Shown here: one piece after another, positions 1-7,960 of the stretch
Layout of the letters: each line of letters begins with the position of its first letter
How positions within the stretch are numbered: position 1 is the stretch's first letter
From: Bradyrhizobium rifense
GTDB taxonomy: Bacteria > Pseudomonadota > Alphaproteobacteria > Rhizobiales > Xanthobacteraceae
Reading direction: 5' to 3'
Assembly (NCBI RefSeq): GCF_008123425.1
Contig: NZ_VSSS01000016.1
Location: 124,001-188,000, forward strand
Length of the DNA: 64,000 bases
The notes under the pieces: model-generated
Told to the model about the DNA's origin: nothing
Seen by the model: only the letters and a program-made list of their open reading frames with translations
Database searches by the model: none
Made by a program: the position numbers and the translations under genes

Positions 1-784
1 CAGCGCCGGTGCCGATGGCAATCGCATTGGCGCCGGTGCCGGCCGCTGCGCCATCGCCGATCGCGACGGCGCTCGCCCCGGTGGCGTGGGAGTTGTTGCC
101 GGCCGCGAAGGAATTGCCGCCGCTTGCCGTCACCGCGTTGCCCAGAGCGAGGGCATTTGTTGTGCTGGCGCTGGCTCCGCTCCCGATCGCGGTGGCAGAT
201 ACCCCCGCTGCGACGCTGCCCAGGCCGACCGCGATCGATTTGTCGCCGTTGGAATGTGCGCCTACGCCGGCGGCCCCGTCGCCGCCACCTCCGATCGCGA
301 CGCTATAATTCCCGGACGCGGAGGCACCCGTTTCAACGCCACCAATGAGATCGCCGCCGCCCATCGCGGTGCTGCCGACGCCCGCGGCTTTGCTGGAGGC
401 GCCGGTCGCCGTGCTGTAGTCAGCGCTTGCTAGAGTGCGTATGCCGGTCGCCGTGCTGAAGACGCCGATCGCCGTGCTGCCGAACCCGCTTGCCGTCCCG
501 CCACTTCCCTCCGCCTTGCTGGCCGCACCGACTGCCGTGCTGGCGCTACCCACTGCCTCGCTCTGGCCGATCGCCACGCTGCCGTTACCGGTCGCTTCGC
601 CGCCACAAGCGACGGCGCCGAGGCCAGGCGCAGAACCGAGCGCAATGCCTGTTACCGCCGCGCCGCAGACCCCTTGCGCGGCGGCGGGCGCCAGATCAAG
701 CGTCAAGACGAACATGGCAAGCGCCACGGCCGCAGCCAAGGCTTTGGTCAAACAAAACATGGCGTTAGTGATCGCACCAAGCAT
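1..784 (-). CDS. YadA-like trimeric autotransporter adhesin, N-terminal part
   Basis: The reverse strand is open from an ATG at 784 to the window edge, 261 codons, so only the N-terminus is present. Residues 1 to about 37 look like a signal peptide ending in APAAAQG. From there the chain is a run of degenerate head repeats of about 14 residues with cores such as NGSVAIG, ASTAVGA, GSTAIGV and ANAIAIG, rich in Ala, Gly, Ser and Thr. This is the YadA/Hia head pattern, so the product should be a surface-anchored trimeric adhesin. The stalk and C-terminal membrane anchor lie beyond the left edge. An internal Met at 760 is an alternative start, but it would shorten the signal peptide's n-region. 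The ligand cannot be deduced. Confidence 0.8.
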   Translation of the reverse strand, partial: MLGAITNAMFCLTKALAAAVALAMFVLTLDLAPAAAQGVCGAAVTGIALGSAPGLGAVACGGEATGNGSVAIGQSEAVGSASTAVGAASKAEGSGGTASGFGSTAIGVFSTATGIRTLASADYSTATGASSKAAGVGSTAMGGGDLIGGVETGASASGNYSVAIGGGGDGAAGVGAHSNGDKSIAVGLGSVAAGVSATAIGSGASASTTNALALGNAVTASGGNSFAAGNNSHATGASAVAIGDGAAAGTGANAIAIGTGA

Positions 785-873
785 TTGCGCTCTCAGGTCC
801 AGAGGTCGGGTCGATCCCGATCGTTGGCCGGATACGGCCACCGCGAATGTGGGTTAGGACGGCGGGCCGGACA

Positions 874-889
874 TCAACCGTTCGGTTGA
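874..889. promoter_or_regulatory. 7-bp inverted repeat upstream of the adhesin gene
   Basis: TCAACCG-tt-CGGTTGA is a perfect 7-bp inverted repeat with a 2-bp spacer, about 90 bases upstream of the adhesin start and 70 bases past the stop of the 134-residue gene. It could be an operator for the adhesin or a short hairpin ending the upstream operon. There is no T-run, so no firm assignment is made. Confidence 0.25.
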
Positions 890-961
890 GTTCGCCTGTG
901 AGTGCAGCGCCGACAGCCCGGTTTTTTCCGACTGTTGCTGGATTGCATCGCGATGCTTCCA

Positions 962-1366
962 TCAGACCTTGTGGGGACTGACGTCATGCTTGTGCTTGTG
1001 AAGAAACCGGGCGAGCTGCCCGCGGAGCGCCGCTGTCTCCAGCAATGTTCCCACCGACCCGGCGGTGTCGAAAATCTCCCGCTGAAGCGTCGTCGGCAGG
1101 GAATTCCATTGCATGATGATGGCCGCGCCGAGACACCGCAAGACGCGCTCTTCCTCCGCCGCGAGGGCTGCGCCGCGCGAACGCTCCGCCTCCCCGGCGT
1201 TGACTGCATCTACGTAATTCTCCGCGAGGACCTGCTCGTTGTCCGCGCGCGATGCGAGGCTGTCCTGTAGTTTCTCAAATTTGCGGGTATCGTCCTTGCC
1301 GGACGAACTCCTGGCCAGTTCGCCGTACGCGGCCGCTCTTGCACGATACTGTAAGAATTTAAACAT
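962..1366 (-). CDS. Hypothetical protein, last gene of the HWE-kinase operon
   Basis: 134 residues, predicted mostly helical, with an N-terminal basic/aromatic stretch (MFKFLQYRARAAAYGE), an acidic Glu/Ala-rich middle and a Lys/His-rich C-terminus (HKHKHDVSPHK). No signal peptide or membrane segment is visible and I do not recognise a family. The start at 1366 is chosen because GGAG lies 6-8 bases upstream; the open frame runs further upstream, but that part reads across the kinase gene and has no coding character. It follows the kinase by 50 bases on the same strand, so it is probably co-transcribed and may act with it. Function unknown. Confidence 0.6.
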   Translation of the reverse strand: MFKFLQYRARAAAYGELARSSSGKDDTRKFEKLQDSLASRADNEQVLAENYVDAVNAGEAERSRGAALAAEEERVLRCLGAAIIMQWNSLPTTLQREIFDTAGSVGTLLETAALRGQLARFLHKHKHDVSPHKV

Positions 1367-1416
1367 GCGGGCTCCTTCGCTGAAAGTCTCCGCGCACCCA
1401 ACCTGCCACTTGCAGG

Positions 1417-2196
1417 CTATGCCGGCGTCGGGACGCTCAGCGAAGCCAGTGGAACGTCGAACCTGTACGTGAAGCCCCTCTCCGCATAGGTCAATTGCAC
1501 GTTGCCCTGGAGTTGGCGGCCAAGCGTCTCGATCAATTTCGTCCCGAAGCTGCGCTTTGCGGGTGGCTGGATCAACGGACCATCCTTCTCGGTCCAGGTC
1601 AGGTGCAAACGTTGCGTCTGCTGGTCGACCGTCCAATGGAGATCGACGCACCCCTTTGGGACCGAAAAGGCGCCATATTTGGTGGCGTTGGTACAAAGCT
1701 CGTTGAGTGTCATCGCGACGGCGATCACCGCACCCGAATTGATCCGGATATCGGGTCCTGAAATCGAGAACTTCGACTCATTGCGATCATCGAAAGCTTC
1801 GATGGCGCTGCGAACGACCGCGCCGAGATCGGCGTTGGCCCATCTTGTCTGCAAGAGGAGATCGTGTGCCCGGCCGAGTGCCAATAGCCGCCCCTCGATA
1901 GCCTGCTGCGCGTGGTCCACGCCTTGCACGTTGCGCAGGCTCTGTGCGACGATCGCGGAAGCGGTCGCAAGTGTGTTCTTGACGCGGTGGTGCAGCTCTT
2001 CAAGCATCAATTTCTGTAGCTTGTCGGACGTCTCTCGCTCTTTGGCATCGATGCCCGCCCTGGCAAGCAGATCGCTCGTATTGATCTCGGCCTGGGCCAG
2101 GAGAAGCCGCAGGCTGACATTCTCTGCCGCCAGAGCATCCTCGTACGATTCTGTGCCGCCGGGGGGCTGGCCCCTACTAAGATCGATCTCGAGCAT
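1417..2196 (-). CDS. HWE-family sensor histidine kinase without a recognisable input domain
   Basis: 259 residues. Residues 20-65 form a likely coiled coil. The H-box LEELHHRVKNTLA places the phospho-acceptor His near residue 70. The N-box LNELCTNATKYGA and the WxE element (LTWTEKDGP), followed by FGTKLIE, identify the HWE/HisKA_2 subclass common in Rhizobiales. No PAS, GAF or membrane segment precedes the H-box, so the input must come from a partner protein or from the coiled coil. HWE kinases often feed the PhyR-NepR-EcfG general stress response, but no such gene is in the window. It is third in a leftward operon, 11 bases after the 88-residue gene. The ribosome site is weak, suggesting translation depends on the upstream gene. 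Confidence 0.88.
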   Translation of the reverse strand: MLEIDLSRGQPPGGTESYEDALAAENVSLRLLLAQAEINTSDLLARAGIDAKERETSDKLQKLMLEELHHRVKNTLATASAIVAQSLRNVQGVDHAQQAIEGRLLALGRAHDLLLQTRWANADLGAVVRSAIEAFDDRNESKFSISGPDIRINSGAVIAVAMTLNELCTNATKYGAFSVPKGCVDLHWTVDQQTQRLHLTWTEKDGPLIQPPAKRSFGTKLIETLGRQLQGNVQLTYAERGFTYRFDVPLASLSVPTPA

Positions 2197-2207
2197 TGGC
2201 GACTACA

Positions 2208-2474
2208 TCATGTGGGTTGCTGCCGGTCAGCGGCATCGTCATTTGGCTTGCGTTCCTTCGTTGCCGAGAAATACGCGAGGATTTCAGCGGCGTTTCCAAG
2301 GACCGCGGCGCTGCGCATGGCCGCCGTGCGCTTGTCTCCTGACGGCATCTCGCGAGCCCTGCCAAGGGCGTCGATCGCCCTGGAATTGAGCTCGGAAGCC
2401 AACGACGGCTGAATTGAATCCAATGAGCTGCTTGCCTGATCCGATGGCGAAGGCGCGCCGAAGCCGACTACCAT
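2208..2474 (-). CDS. Small hypothetical protein, translationally coupled
   Basis: 88 residues with the pattern ALGRAREMPSGDKR followed by TAAMRSAAVLGNAAE, a short helical motif I associate with small uncharacterised rhizobial proteins. The ATG at 2474 overlaps the stop of the preceding membrane peptide (ATGGTAG), so the two are probably translationally coupled; the frame is open further upstream, but the coupled start fits best. There is no signal peptide or membrane segment. It lies between a tiny membrane protein and the HWE kinase and may link them, which is inference only. Confidence 0.6.
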   Translation of the reverse strand: MVVGFGAPSPSDQASSSLDSIQPSLASELNSRAIDALGRAREMPSGDKRTAAMRSAAVLGNAAEILAYFSATKERKPNDDAADRQQPT

Positions 2475-2575
2475 TGAATCAGCATCGAAGCGGCGACCAA
2501 CAGCACAAAGAAGACGGGTAGCAATACCGGAGGTACGAGCCACGCGCGAAGACTGAATCCAGGGGAATCCGACAT
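2468..2575 (-). CDS. 35-residue single-pass membrane peptide heading the HWE operon
   Basis: MSDSPGFSLRAW begins a 35-residue peptide, and most of the rest is one hydrophobic helix (residues 13-32) ending in IQW. The frame is open upstream, but AAAGGCGG 6-12 bases before this ATG and the loss of sensible composition further up favour the short form. Its stop overlaps the next start by 7 bases. Heading a kinase operon whose kinase lacks its own sensor, it is a candidate membrane anchor or sensor. That role is inference. Confidence 0.5.
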   Translation of the reverse strand: MSDSPGFSLRAWLVPPVLLPVFFVLLVAASMLIQW

Positions 2576-2945
2576 ATAAGCCGCCTTTTGGTCGCGGCGG
2601 GAGCCATTGCTCTCAGTCACCGATAACAGCCGAGGGGCGCGCGGTGATGCCCTCGATATAGTGACCTTTTGCCGAATAGCGAGGCCCGGCAAAAACTATT
2701 TGCCACGATAAGCATCGAACCGGGTTGTAACCCGGTTGCCAAATCATCATCTGAAGCAAGCGCAAACGCGTCGTTCCACCGTCTCTTCCGTCGCCGAAGG
2801 GCTTTCCGACGCCAGATTTTGTCGGCGTCTCGACGAAGCGTCCGTGTTCTTGACCTACGCAAGCCGAGTTTCGCCACCCAACGTGCCCTGGTTCAAACGG
2901 CGTCAATGCCGGCGCGCGGCACCTGCAAATTGATCGGCCCGAACC
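2576..2945. other. Intergenic region between the HWE operon and the DUF1488 gene
   Basis: 370 bases between divergent genes. Open frames in it have no family resemblance. It should hold the promoters of both flanking units and contains one perfect 9-bp palindrome at 2718-2737. A GGAAC on the minus strand (2777-2773) resembles an EcfG -35 element, but the matching -10 is poor. Confidence 0.4.
2718..2737. promoter_or_regulatory. Perfect 9-bp palindrome, possible operator
   Basis: AACCGGGTT-gt-AACCCGGTT is a perfect 9-bp inverted repeat with a 2-bp spacer, about 140 bases upstream of the HWE operon start and 210 bases upstream of the DUF1488 start. There is no T-run, so a dimeric-regulator site is likelier than a terminator. 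Confidence 0.4.
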
Positions 2946-3206
2946 ATGATTGATTTTCCAAATCACAGCCGCTCCTATGATCGAACGCGGCGCGCCGTGC
3001 GGTTTTGGGGACACGACAGCGCCATCGAGGCCTCATTTTTCATCGAGGAAGGCGCATTGAAGCGGCTCCAGCCGAACGGCGATTCCAACGAATTGGGCTT
3101 TCTGGATGCGTTTGATTGCCACCGCGACCTGATATGTGCTGCCGCTGCCAAGGCCTATGTCCGCGGCAGCAGGGGCTCTTACAATTTGGTCGCGGGAGAT
3201 TTTTGA
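2946..3206 (+). CDS. DUF1488 family protein
   Basis: 86 residues, whole-length match to the pattern of DUF1488: an N-terminal MIDFPNHSRSYD, then AVRFWGHDSAIEASFFI, then a C-terminal SYNLVAGDF. These small cytoplasmic proteins are common in alpha- and betaproteobacteria, and in rhizobia often occur in several copies; no biochemical function is known to me. It is transcribed away from the HWE operon as a single gene. No clear Shine-Dalgarno sequence precedes the ATG, so the start rests on the family N-terminus. Confidence 0.8.
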   Translation: MIDFPNHSRSYDRTRRAVRFWGHDSAIEASFFIEEGALKRLQPNGDSNELGFLDAFDCHRDLICAAAAKAYVRGSRGSYNLVAGDF

Positions 3207-3260
3207 GCGATCCGTTCGGGCGTAGCTTGAGTTGGCAACCCCGCCATTGAATCCGCGTTT

Positions 3261-4097
3261 CTAGCTCGCCCAGTTCTCGCGGAACTCCGGGAAGAGCGTG
3301 AGACCGCCGCAGGCGTAGATGGTTTGCCCGGTGATGTAGCTCGCATCGTCCGAGGCGAGGAAGGCGAATACGGCGGCGATCTCTTCTGGGGCTCCGACGC
3401 GCCCGAGCGGGATGTGGCTCGCGACGTTGGCCCGCTTTTCAGCCTCGCCGGTCCAGGCCGCGTTGATCGGCGTGTCGATCGCGCCGGGACCGACCGCGTT
3501 GACGCGGATGCCGCGTCCGGCGAATTCCAGCGCCAGCGTGCGGGTCAGATTGGCCATGCCGCCCTTGCTGATCGAATAAGCGAGATAGCCCGGCTTCGGA
3601 ACGATCTGGTGCACGCTGGAGCAGTTGATGATGCTGCCGCCTCCGCCGCGCGCGTCGAAATGCGCCAGCGCCTTCTGCGCGCAGAGCACGGCGCCATTGA
3701 GATTGACATCGATGATGCGGCGATAGGTTTCGATGTCGAGCGCCTCGCTCGGCGATTCGCGCTGGAAGCCGGCATTGTTGACGAGACAGTCGAGGCGCTT
3801 CCAGCGTGCCAGGATCGTTTCGAACATCGCAGCCACCTCCAGGTCATCGCTGACGTCTGCCTTGACGATGACATGGTCGAGCTTGCCGTGGCCGCGATCG
3901 CCCGATCCCGTCCTTGCGAGCGCAAGCGTCTCCTCCGCCTTCTCGGGGTGATCGACATAATTGATGGCGACGGTCGCGCCTTCCTGGGCGAGCCTGACAG
4001 CAACGGCGCGGCCGATGCCCTGGGATGCACCGGTCACCAGCGCATATCGGCCGACGAGGCGTGAGGGAAAGGCGGTTGAGAGGTCGGTGTGTGGCAT
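3261..4097 (-). CDS. SDR family oxidoreductase (glucose 1-dehydrogenase-like)
   Basis: 278 residues. It has the SDR Rossmann motif TGASQGIG near residue 23, the NNAG motif, catalytic Ser in NCSSVHQ and the Tyr-Lys pair in YSISK, and ends with the C-terminal extension seen in glucose/ribitol dehydrogenase-like SDRs. It should be a soluble NAD(P)-dependent alcohol or sugar dehydrogenase; the substrate is unknown. The ATG at 4097 has GGAGA 8 bases upstream and is preferred over an in-frame ATG at 4148 that would add 17 residues unlike the family. It follows the NCS2 permease by 72 bases on the same strand. Confidence 0.85.
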   Translation of the reverse strand: MPHTDLSTAFPSRLVGRYALVTGASQGIGRAVAVRLAQEGATVAINYVDHPEKAEETLALARTGSGDRGHGKLDHVIVKADVSDDLEVAAMFETILARWKRLDCLVNNAGFQRESPSEALDIETYRRIIDVNLNGAVLCAQKALAHFDARGGGGSIINCSSVHQIVPKPGYLAYSISKGGMANLTRTLALEFAGRGIRVNAVGPGAIDTPINAAWTGEAEKRANVASHIPLGRVGAPEEIAAVFAFLASDDASYITGQTIYACGGLTLFPEFRENWAS

Positions 4098-4169
4098 GAG
4101 CTTTCTCCGGGATGCCTCGTTATGGACGGAACCGGTGTTTTGTTCCATCCCTCAGTGCATCCCTGGGAT

Positions 4170-5489
4170 TCATTTGGCGCGGCGCGCGATCGGTGAGGTC
4201 AGGATCTGGTAGAGAATGATGGCGCCGAAGGTAGCGGTGCCGATCCCGCCAATGGTGAACGCGCCGAATTTCAGCGTGAGATCGCCGGCGCCTGCGGTCA
4301 GCGCCACGGCGACAGTGATGAGGTTCGCCGGGTTGGCGAAATCGACCTTGTTCTCGACCCAGATCCGACCCGCCATCGCCGCGATCAATCCGAACAGCAC
4401 GATCGAGAGGCCGCCGATGACGGGACCGGGGATCGACAGGATCAGCGCGCCGAATTTCGGCGAGAAGCCGAGCAGGACCGAAACTGTCGCGGCGAACGCA
4501 AACAGCAGCGTCGAATAGACCTTCGTCGCCGCCATGACGCCGATGTTCTCGGCGTAAGTTGTGACGCCGGTGCCGCCGCCGCAGGCGGCCACGATCGTCG
4601 CGAGGCTGTCGGCGAACAGCGCACGGCCGAGATAGCCATCGAGGCTCCTACCGGTCATGGCGCCGACGGCCTTGATGTGACCGAGGTTCTCGGCGACGAG
4701 AATGACCGCAACCGGCGCGATCAGAAAGATCGCATCGGCATGGAAGGTCGGCGTCGTGAAGTTCGGCAGGCCGAACCACGGCGCGGCCGAGAGCTGCATG
4801 AAGTCGATCGGCTTGCCGAAGCCGAGGCCGTTCGCGAACAGCAGATACAAAAAATATCCGCCGATCGCGCCGAGGATGATCGGCAGGCGGCGCCACAGGC
4901 CCGGGGCGGCCACGGCGACCACGCCGATGATCAGAACGGTGGCGAGCCCGATCCAGGTCTCGAACGCGTTGGCGCTCACCGCCTTGACCGCCACGGGCGC
5001 AAGGTTGAGGCCGATCGCGGCGACCACGGCACCGGTGACGGCCGGCGGCATCAAGCGCTCGACCCAACCGATCCCCGACCACATCACGACCAGCGCGATC
5101 ACACCATACAACACACCGGCCGCGACGATGCCGCCGAGCGCAACCGACAGGTTCGGATTCGGCCCATGCCCGGCATAGCCGGTGGCGGCGAGGACAACGG
5201 CGATGAAGGCGAAGCTCGAGCCGAGATAGCTCGGCACGCGGCCCGCGACGATGACGAAGAAGATCAGCGTGCCGACGCCGGAGAACAGGACCGCAACATT
5301 GGGATCGAACCCCATCAGCAGCGGCGCGATGATCGTCGACCCCGACATTGCAACGCAATGCTGGAGACCGGAGACGATGGTCTGGCCCCATGACAGCCGC
5401 TCCTCGGGCATGATGACGCCCGAGGTCTTCAGCGTCCAACGCGGAAAATAGCTAAGCGCCTGCTCGTCCGAGCCCGTTGCGTTCGACAT
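4170..5489 (-). CDS. NCS2 family uracil/xanthine-type permease
   Basis: 439 residues with about 12-14 hydrophobic helices. NCS2 landmarks are present: the QH pair of TM1 (QHCVAMSG), the Glu-containing TM8 motif (VAENLGHIKA) and the TM10 motif GGTGVTTYAENIGV. The family imports nucleobases by proton symport; the sequence looks closer to the uracil/RutG branch than to the purine branch, but specificity is not proven. The start is preceded by GGGGGG. It diverges from dctA; the 124-base gap between them should carry both promoters. The next gene is an SDR enzyme rather than pyrimidine-degradation genes. Confidence 0.88.
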   Translation of the reverse strand: MSNATGSDEQALSYFPRWTLKTSGVIMPEERLSWGQTIVSGLQHCVAMSGSTIIAPLLMGFDPNVAVLFSGVGTLIFFVIVAGRVPSYLGSSFAFIAVVLAATGYAGHGPNPNLSVALGGIVAAGVLYGVIALVVMWSGIGWVERLMPPAVTGAVVAAIGLNLAPVAVKAVSANAFETWIGLATVLIIGVVAVAAPGLWRRLPIILGAIGGYFLYLLFANGLGFGKPIDFMQLSAAPWFGLPNFTTPTFHADAIFLIAPVAVILVAENLGHIKAVGAMTGRSLDGYLGRALFADSLATIVAACGGGTGVTTYAENIGVMAATKVYSTLLFAFAATVSVLLGFSPKFGALILSIPGPVIGGLSIVLFGLIAAMAGRIWVENKVDFANPANLITVAVALTAGAGDLTLKFGAFTIGGIGTATFGAIILYQILTSPIARRAK

Positions 5490-5565
5490 GTTCCCCCCGT
5501 TGCGGTGCAGCGATTGATCTTCGTGCGATCCGACAAAAATGTGATTGTTGCTTATGCGGCGAACA

Positions 5566-5578
5566 TCACATGATGTGA
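5566..5578. promoter_or_regulatory. Palindrome TCACAT-g-ATGTGA upstream of dctA
   Basis: A perfect 6-bp inverted repeat with a 1-bp spacer, 36 bases before the dctA start in the divergent dctA/NCS2 gap. Its geometry suits a dimeric repressor or activator. No sigma-54 -24/-12 element of the DctD-dependent type was found nearby. Confidence 0.35.
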
Positions 5579-5613
5579 ATCATGCAAGATCAATGCGTTC
5601 CGGGGCAAGCAAT

Positions 5614-6942
5614 ATGACACAAGTGGCGATCCAGTCAGCCGTCCACCGCCGGCACCAGCCCTGGTACAAGATCCTCTACATCCAGGTCCTGATCGCGATC
5701 GCACTCGGCGTTCTCATCGGCTATTTCTTTCCCGATCTCGGCAAGGAACTGAAGCCGCTCGGCGACGCCTTCATCGCGCTGATCAAGATGATGATCGCGC
5801 CGGTGATCTTCTGCACCGTGGTCCACGGCATCTCCTCGATGGGCGACCTCAAGCGCGTCGGCCGGGTCGGGCTGAAGTCGCTGATCTATTTCGAGATGGT
5901 CTCGACCGTCGCGCTCGCGATGGGCCTGCTCGTTGGAGAGATCCTCCAGCCGGGACATGGCTTCAACATCGACCCCGCGACGATCGACCCGAAGTCGGTC
6001 GCGACCTACGTCACCAAGGCCAAGGAAGATGGCATCATCGCCCATTTGATGGGGATCATCCCCGATAGCTATGTGGGCGCGATCGCACGCGGCGACCTGC
6101 TCCAGGTGCTCTTGATCTCGATCCTCTCCGGCTTCGCCATCGCCTTCCTCGGCAAGGCCGGCGAGCCGATCGCGGACGCCATCGACAAGGCCGCCAAGAT
6201 GTTCTTCGGCATCATCCGCATCATCGTGCGCGTGGCGCCGATCGGCGCCTTCGGCGCAATGGCGTTCACCGTCGGCGCCTACGGCCTCGGCTCACTGCTC
6301 AACCTCGCCGCCCTGATCGGCACGTTCTATCTGACCAGCATCCTGTTCGTACTGATCGTGCTGGGCTCGATCGCCAGGCTCGCCGGCTTCTCGATCCTGC
6401 GCTTCATCGCCTACATCAAGGACGAGCTTCTGATCGTGCTCGGCACCTCCTCGTCGGAGACAGTGCTGCCGCAGATGATCCAGAAGATGGAGCATCTCGG
6501 CGCCTCGCGCTCGGTGGTCGGCCTGGTCATCCCGACCGGCTACAGCTTCAACCTCGACGGCACCAACATCTACATGACGCTTGCGACGCTGTTCCTTGCG
6601 CAGGCAACCAACACCCATCTGACCATCTGGCAGGAGCTCGGCATTCTGGGCATTGCCATGATCACCTCGAAGGGCGCATCCGGCGTGACCGGCGCTGGCT
6701 TCATCACCCTCGCCGCGACACTCTCGATCGTGCCTGATATTCCGATCCAGTCGATCGCGATCCTGGTCGGCATCGACAAGTTCATGAGCGAGTGCCGCGC
6801 GCTGACCAATCTCATCGGTAACGGCGTCGCCTGCGTCGTCATCAGCATCTCGGAAGGAGAGCTCGACCGCGACGCGCTCCATGAAACCATGGCGCATCCG
6901 CTGGAGATGGGCGAAGCGCTGGAGCCCGGCGGCGGCGCGTAG
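5614..6942 (+). CDS. dctA: DctA-type C4-dicarboxylate:cation symporter
   Basis: 442 residues, the usual length of DctA. It has the DAACS features: serine-rich re-entrant loop (GTSSSET), the [13 protein letters not shown] motif of TM7 and [12 protein letters not shown] of the second hairpin. It should import succinate, fumarate, malate or related dicarboxylates across the inner membrane. In rhizobia DctA feeds bacteroids, but regulators dctB/dctD are not beside this copy, so it may be a paralogue. The start at 5614 matches family N-termini (a GGGG lies 9 bases upstream); an in-frame ATG at 5545 would add 23 atypical residues. A factor-independent terminator follows. Confidence 0.88.
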   Translation: MTQVAIQSAVHRRHQPWYKILYIQVLIAIALGVLIGYFFPDLGKELKPLGDAFIALIKMMIAPVIFCTVVHGISSMGDLKRVGRVGLKSLIYFEMVSTVALAMGLLVGEILQPGHGFNIDPATIDPKSVATYVTKAKEDGIIAHLMGIIPDSYVGAIARGDLLQVLLISILSGFAIAFLGKAGEPIADAIDKAAKMFFGIIRIIVRVAPIGAFGAMAFTVGAYGLGSLLNLAALIGTFYLTSILFVLIVLGSIARLAGFSILRFIAYIKDELLIVLGTSSSETVLPQMIQKMEHLGASRSVVGLVIPTGYSFNLDGTNIYMTLATLFLAQATNTHLTIWQELGILGIAMITSKGASGVTGAGFITLAATLSIVPDIPIQSIAILVGIDKFMSECRALTNLIGNGVACVVISISEGELDRDALHETMAHPLEMGEALEPGGGA

Positions 6943-7063
6943 CGCACCACTCGACGCCACGTGGATTCCGGTTCCGTTGCGGTAGTTTCCCGGAGTGGTC
7001 AATTGGTGCAGCACGCGTCACAACAACGGTGTTGGGATCACCGATTGATACTCATTCATTCCA

Positions 7064-7096
7064 CCCGACGCGCTGGGGGCAGAGCGTCGGGTTTTT
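7064..7096 (+). terminator. Rho-independent terminator of dctA
   Basis: CCCGACGC, a 12-base loop, GCGTCGGG, then TTTTT: an 8-bp perfect GC-rich stem followed by a U-tract, 120 bases after the dctA stop and 32 bases before the end of the convergent SDR gene. Confidence 0.85.
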
Positions 7097-7127
7097 GAAA
7101 GATTGCAGCAGGATCTGCGGGGCGGGA

Positions 7128-7868
7128 TCAGATGATCCCGCCGTTGGCGCGCAGCACCTGCCCATTGATCCAGCCACCATCGGGGCCAGTGAGGAACGAG
7201 ACCGCGGCGGCGACGTCCGTTGGCTGACCGAGCCGCTCCAGCGGCGCGAGCTTGGCAAGGCGATCGATCAACTCGCCCGACTTGCCGTCGAGGAACAGTT
7301 TTGTGGCCGTCGGTCCCGGCGCGACCGCGTTCACCGTGATGTTGCGGCCACGGAGCTCCTTGGCGAGCACATGGGTCAAGGCCTCGACCGCTGCCTTGGT
7401 CGCGGCATAGATGCCATAGGTCGGAAACAGAGAGCCGGCCTGGCTTGACGAAAGATTGACGATGCGACCGCCATTGCGCAGCCGGCGCGCCGCCTCGCGC
7501 AGTGTGTTGAAGCTGCCCTTCAGATTGATCGCGATCTGGCTGTCGAAGATTGCATCGTCGGCCTCGGCAACTGCCGCCAGCCGCATCACGCCGGCATTGT
7601 TGACGAGCACGTCGACGCCACCGAACGCGCTCTCCGCCGCGTCGAACATCCGCGTCACCGCGGCGGGGTCGCTAACGTCGGCCTGGGCGGTGATGGCCCG
7701 GCCACCGGCCTGCGCGATCTTGGCGGCCAGTGCCTCCGCTTCAGCCGCGCTGCCGGCATAATTGATGACAACGGCAAAGCCGTCGCCGGCGAGCCGTTCG
7801 GCGATTGCAGCCCCGATGCCGCGCGAGCCCCCGGTGACTATGGCGACTTTTTTGCTTGCGTTGGACAT
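7128..7868 (-). CDS. SDR family oxidoreductase
   Basis: 246 residues, the classical SDR length. TGGSRGIG near residue 12 binds the nucleotide, NNAG follows strand 4, Ser in LSSSQAG and the pair in YAATK complete the active site, and AVAPGPTATKLF is the substrate loop region. It resembles FabG-like 3-oxoacyl or generic alcohol SDRs; the substrate is unknown. The start at 7868 has GGAGAAGG 5-12 bases upstream; the open frame continues upstream without coding sense. It lies 92 bases downstream of the ABC-F gene on the same strand and may be read with it. Confidence 0.85.
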   Translation of the reverse strand: MSNASKKVAIVTGGSRGIGAAIAERLAGDGFAVVINYAGSAAEAEALAAKIAQAGGRAITAQADVSDPAAVTRMFDAAESAFGGVDVLVNNAGVMRLAAVAEADDAIFDSQIAINLKGSFNTLREAARRLRNGGRIVNLSSSQAGSLFPTYGIYAATKAAVEALTHVLAKELRGRNITVNAVAPGPTATKLFLDGKSGELIDRLAKLAPLERLGQPTDVAAAVSFLTGPDGGWINGQVLRANGGII

Positions 7869-7960
7869 TTGCCTTCTCCGTGGTTCCCGGCCGCTGCTTG
7901 CGGCTGACACGGAAGGATTTGCCCCTTTTCCTGCAAAAGATAATCAGCCGGCGGCCGGTA

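Noticed and set aside
2773..2777. GGAAC on the minus strand as an EcfG -35 for the HWE operon
   Set aside because: The expected CGTT-like -10 at 16-17 bases is poor (CTTC), so the match is not better than chance.
2613..3014. 133-codon minus-strand frame upstream of the HWE operon
   Set aside because: No ribosome site or family pattern and it overlaps the DUF1488 start and a palindromic operator-like site.
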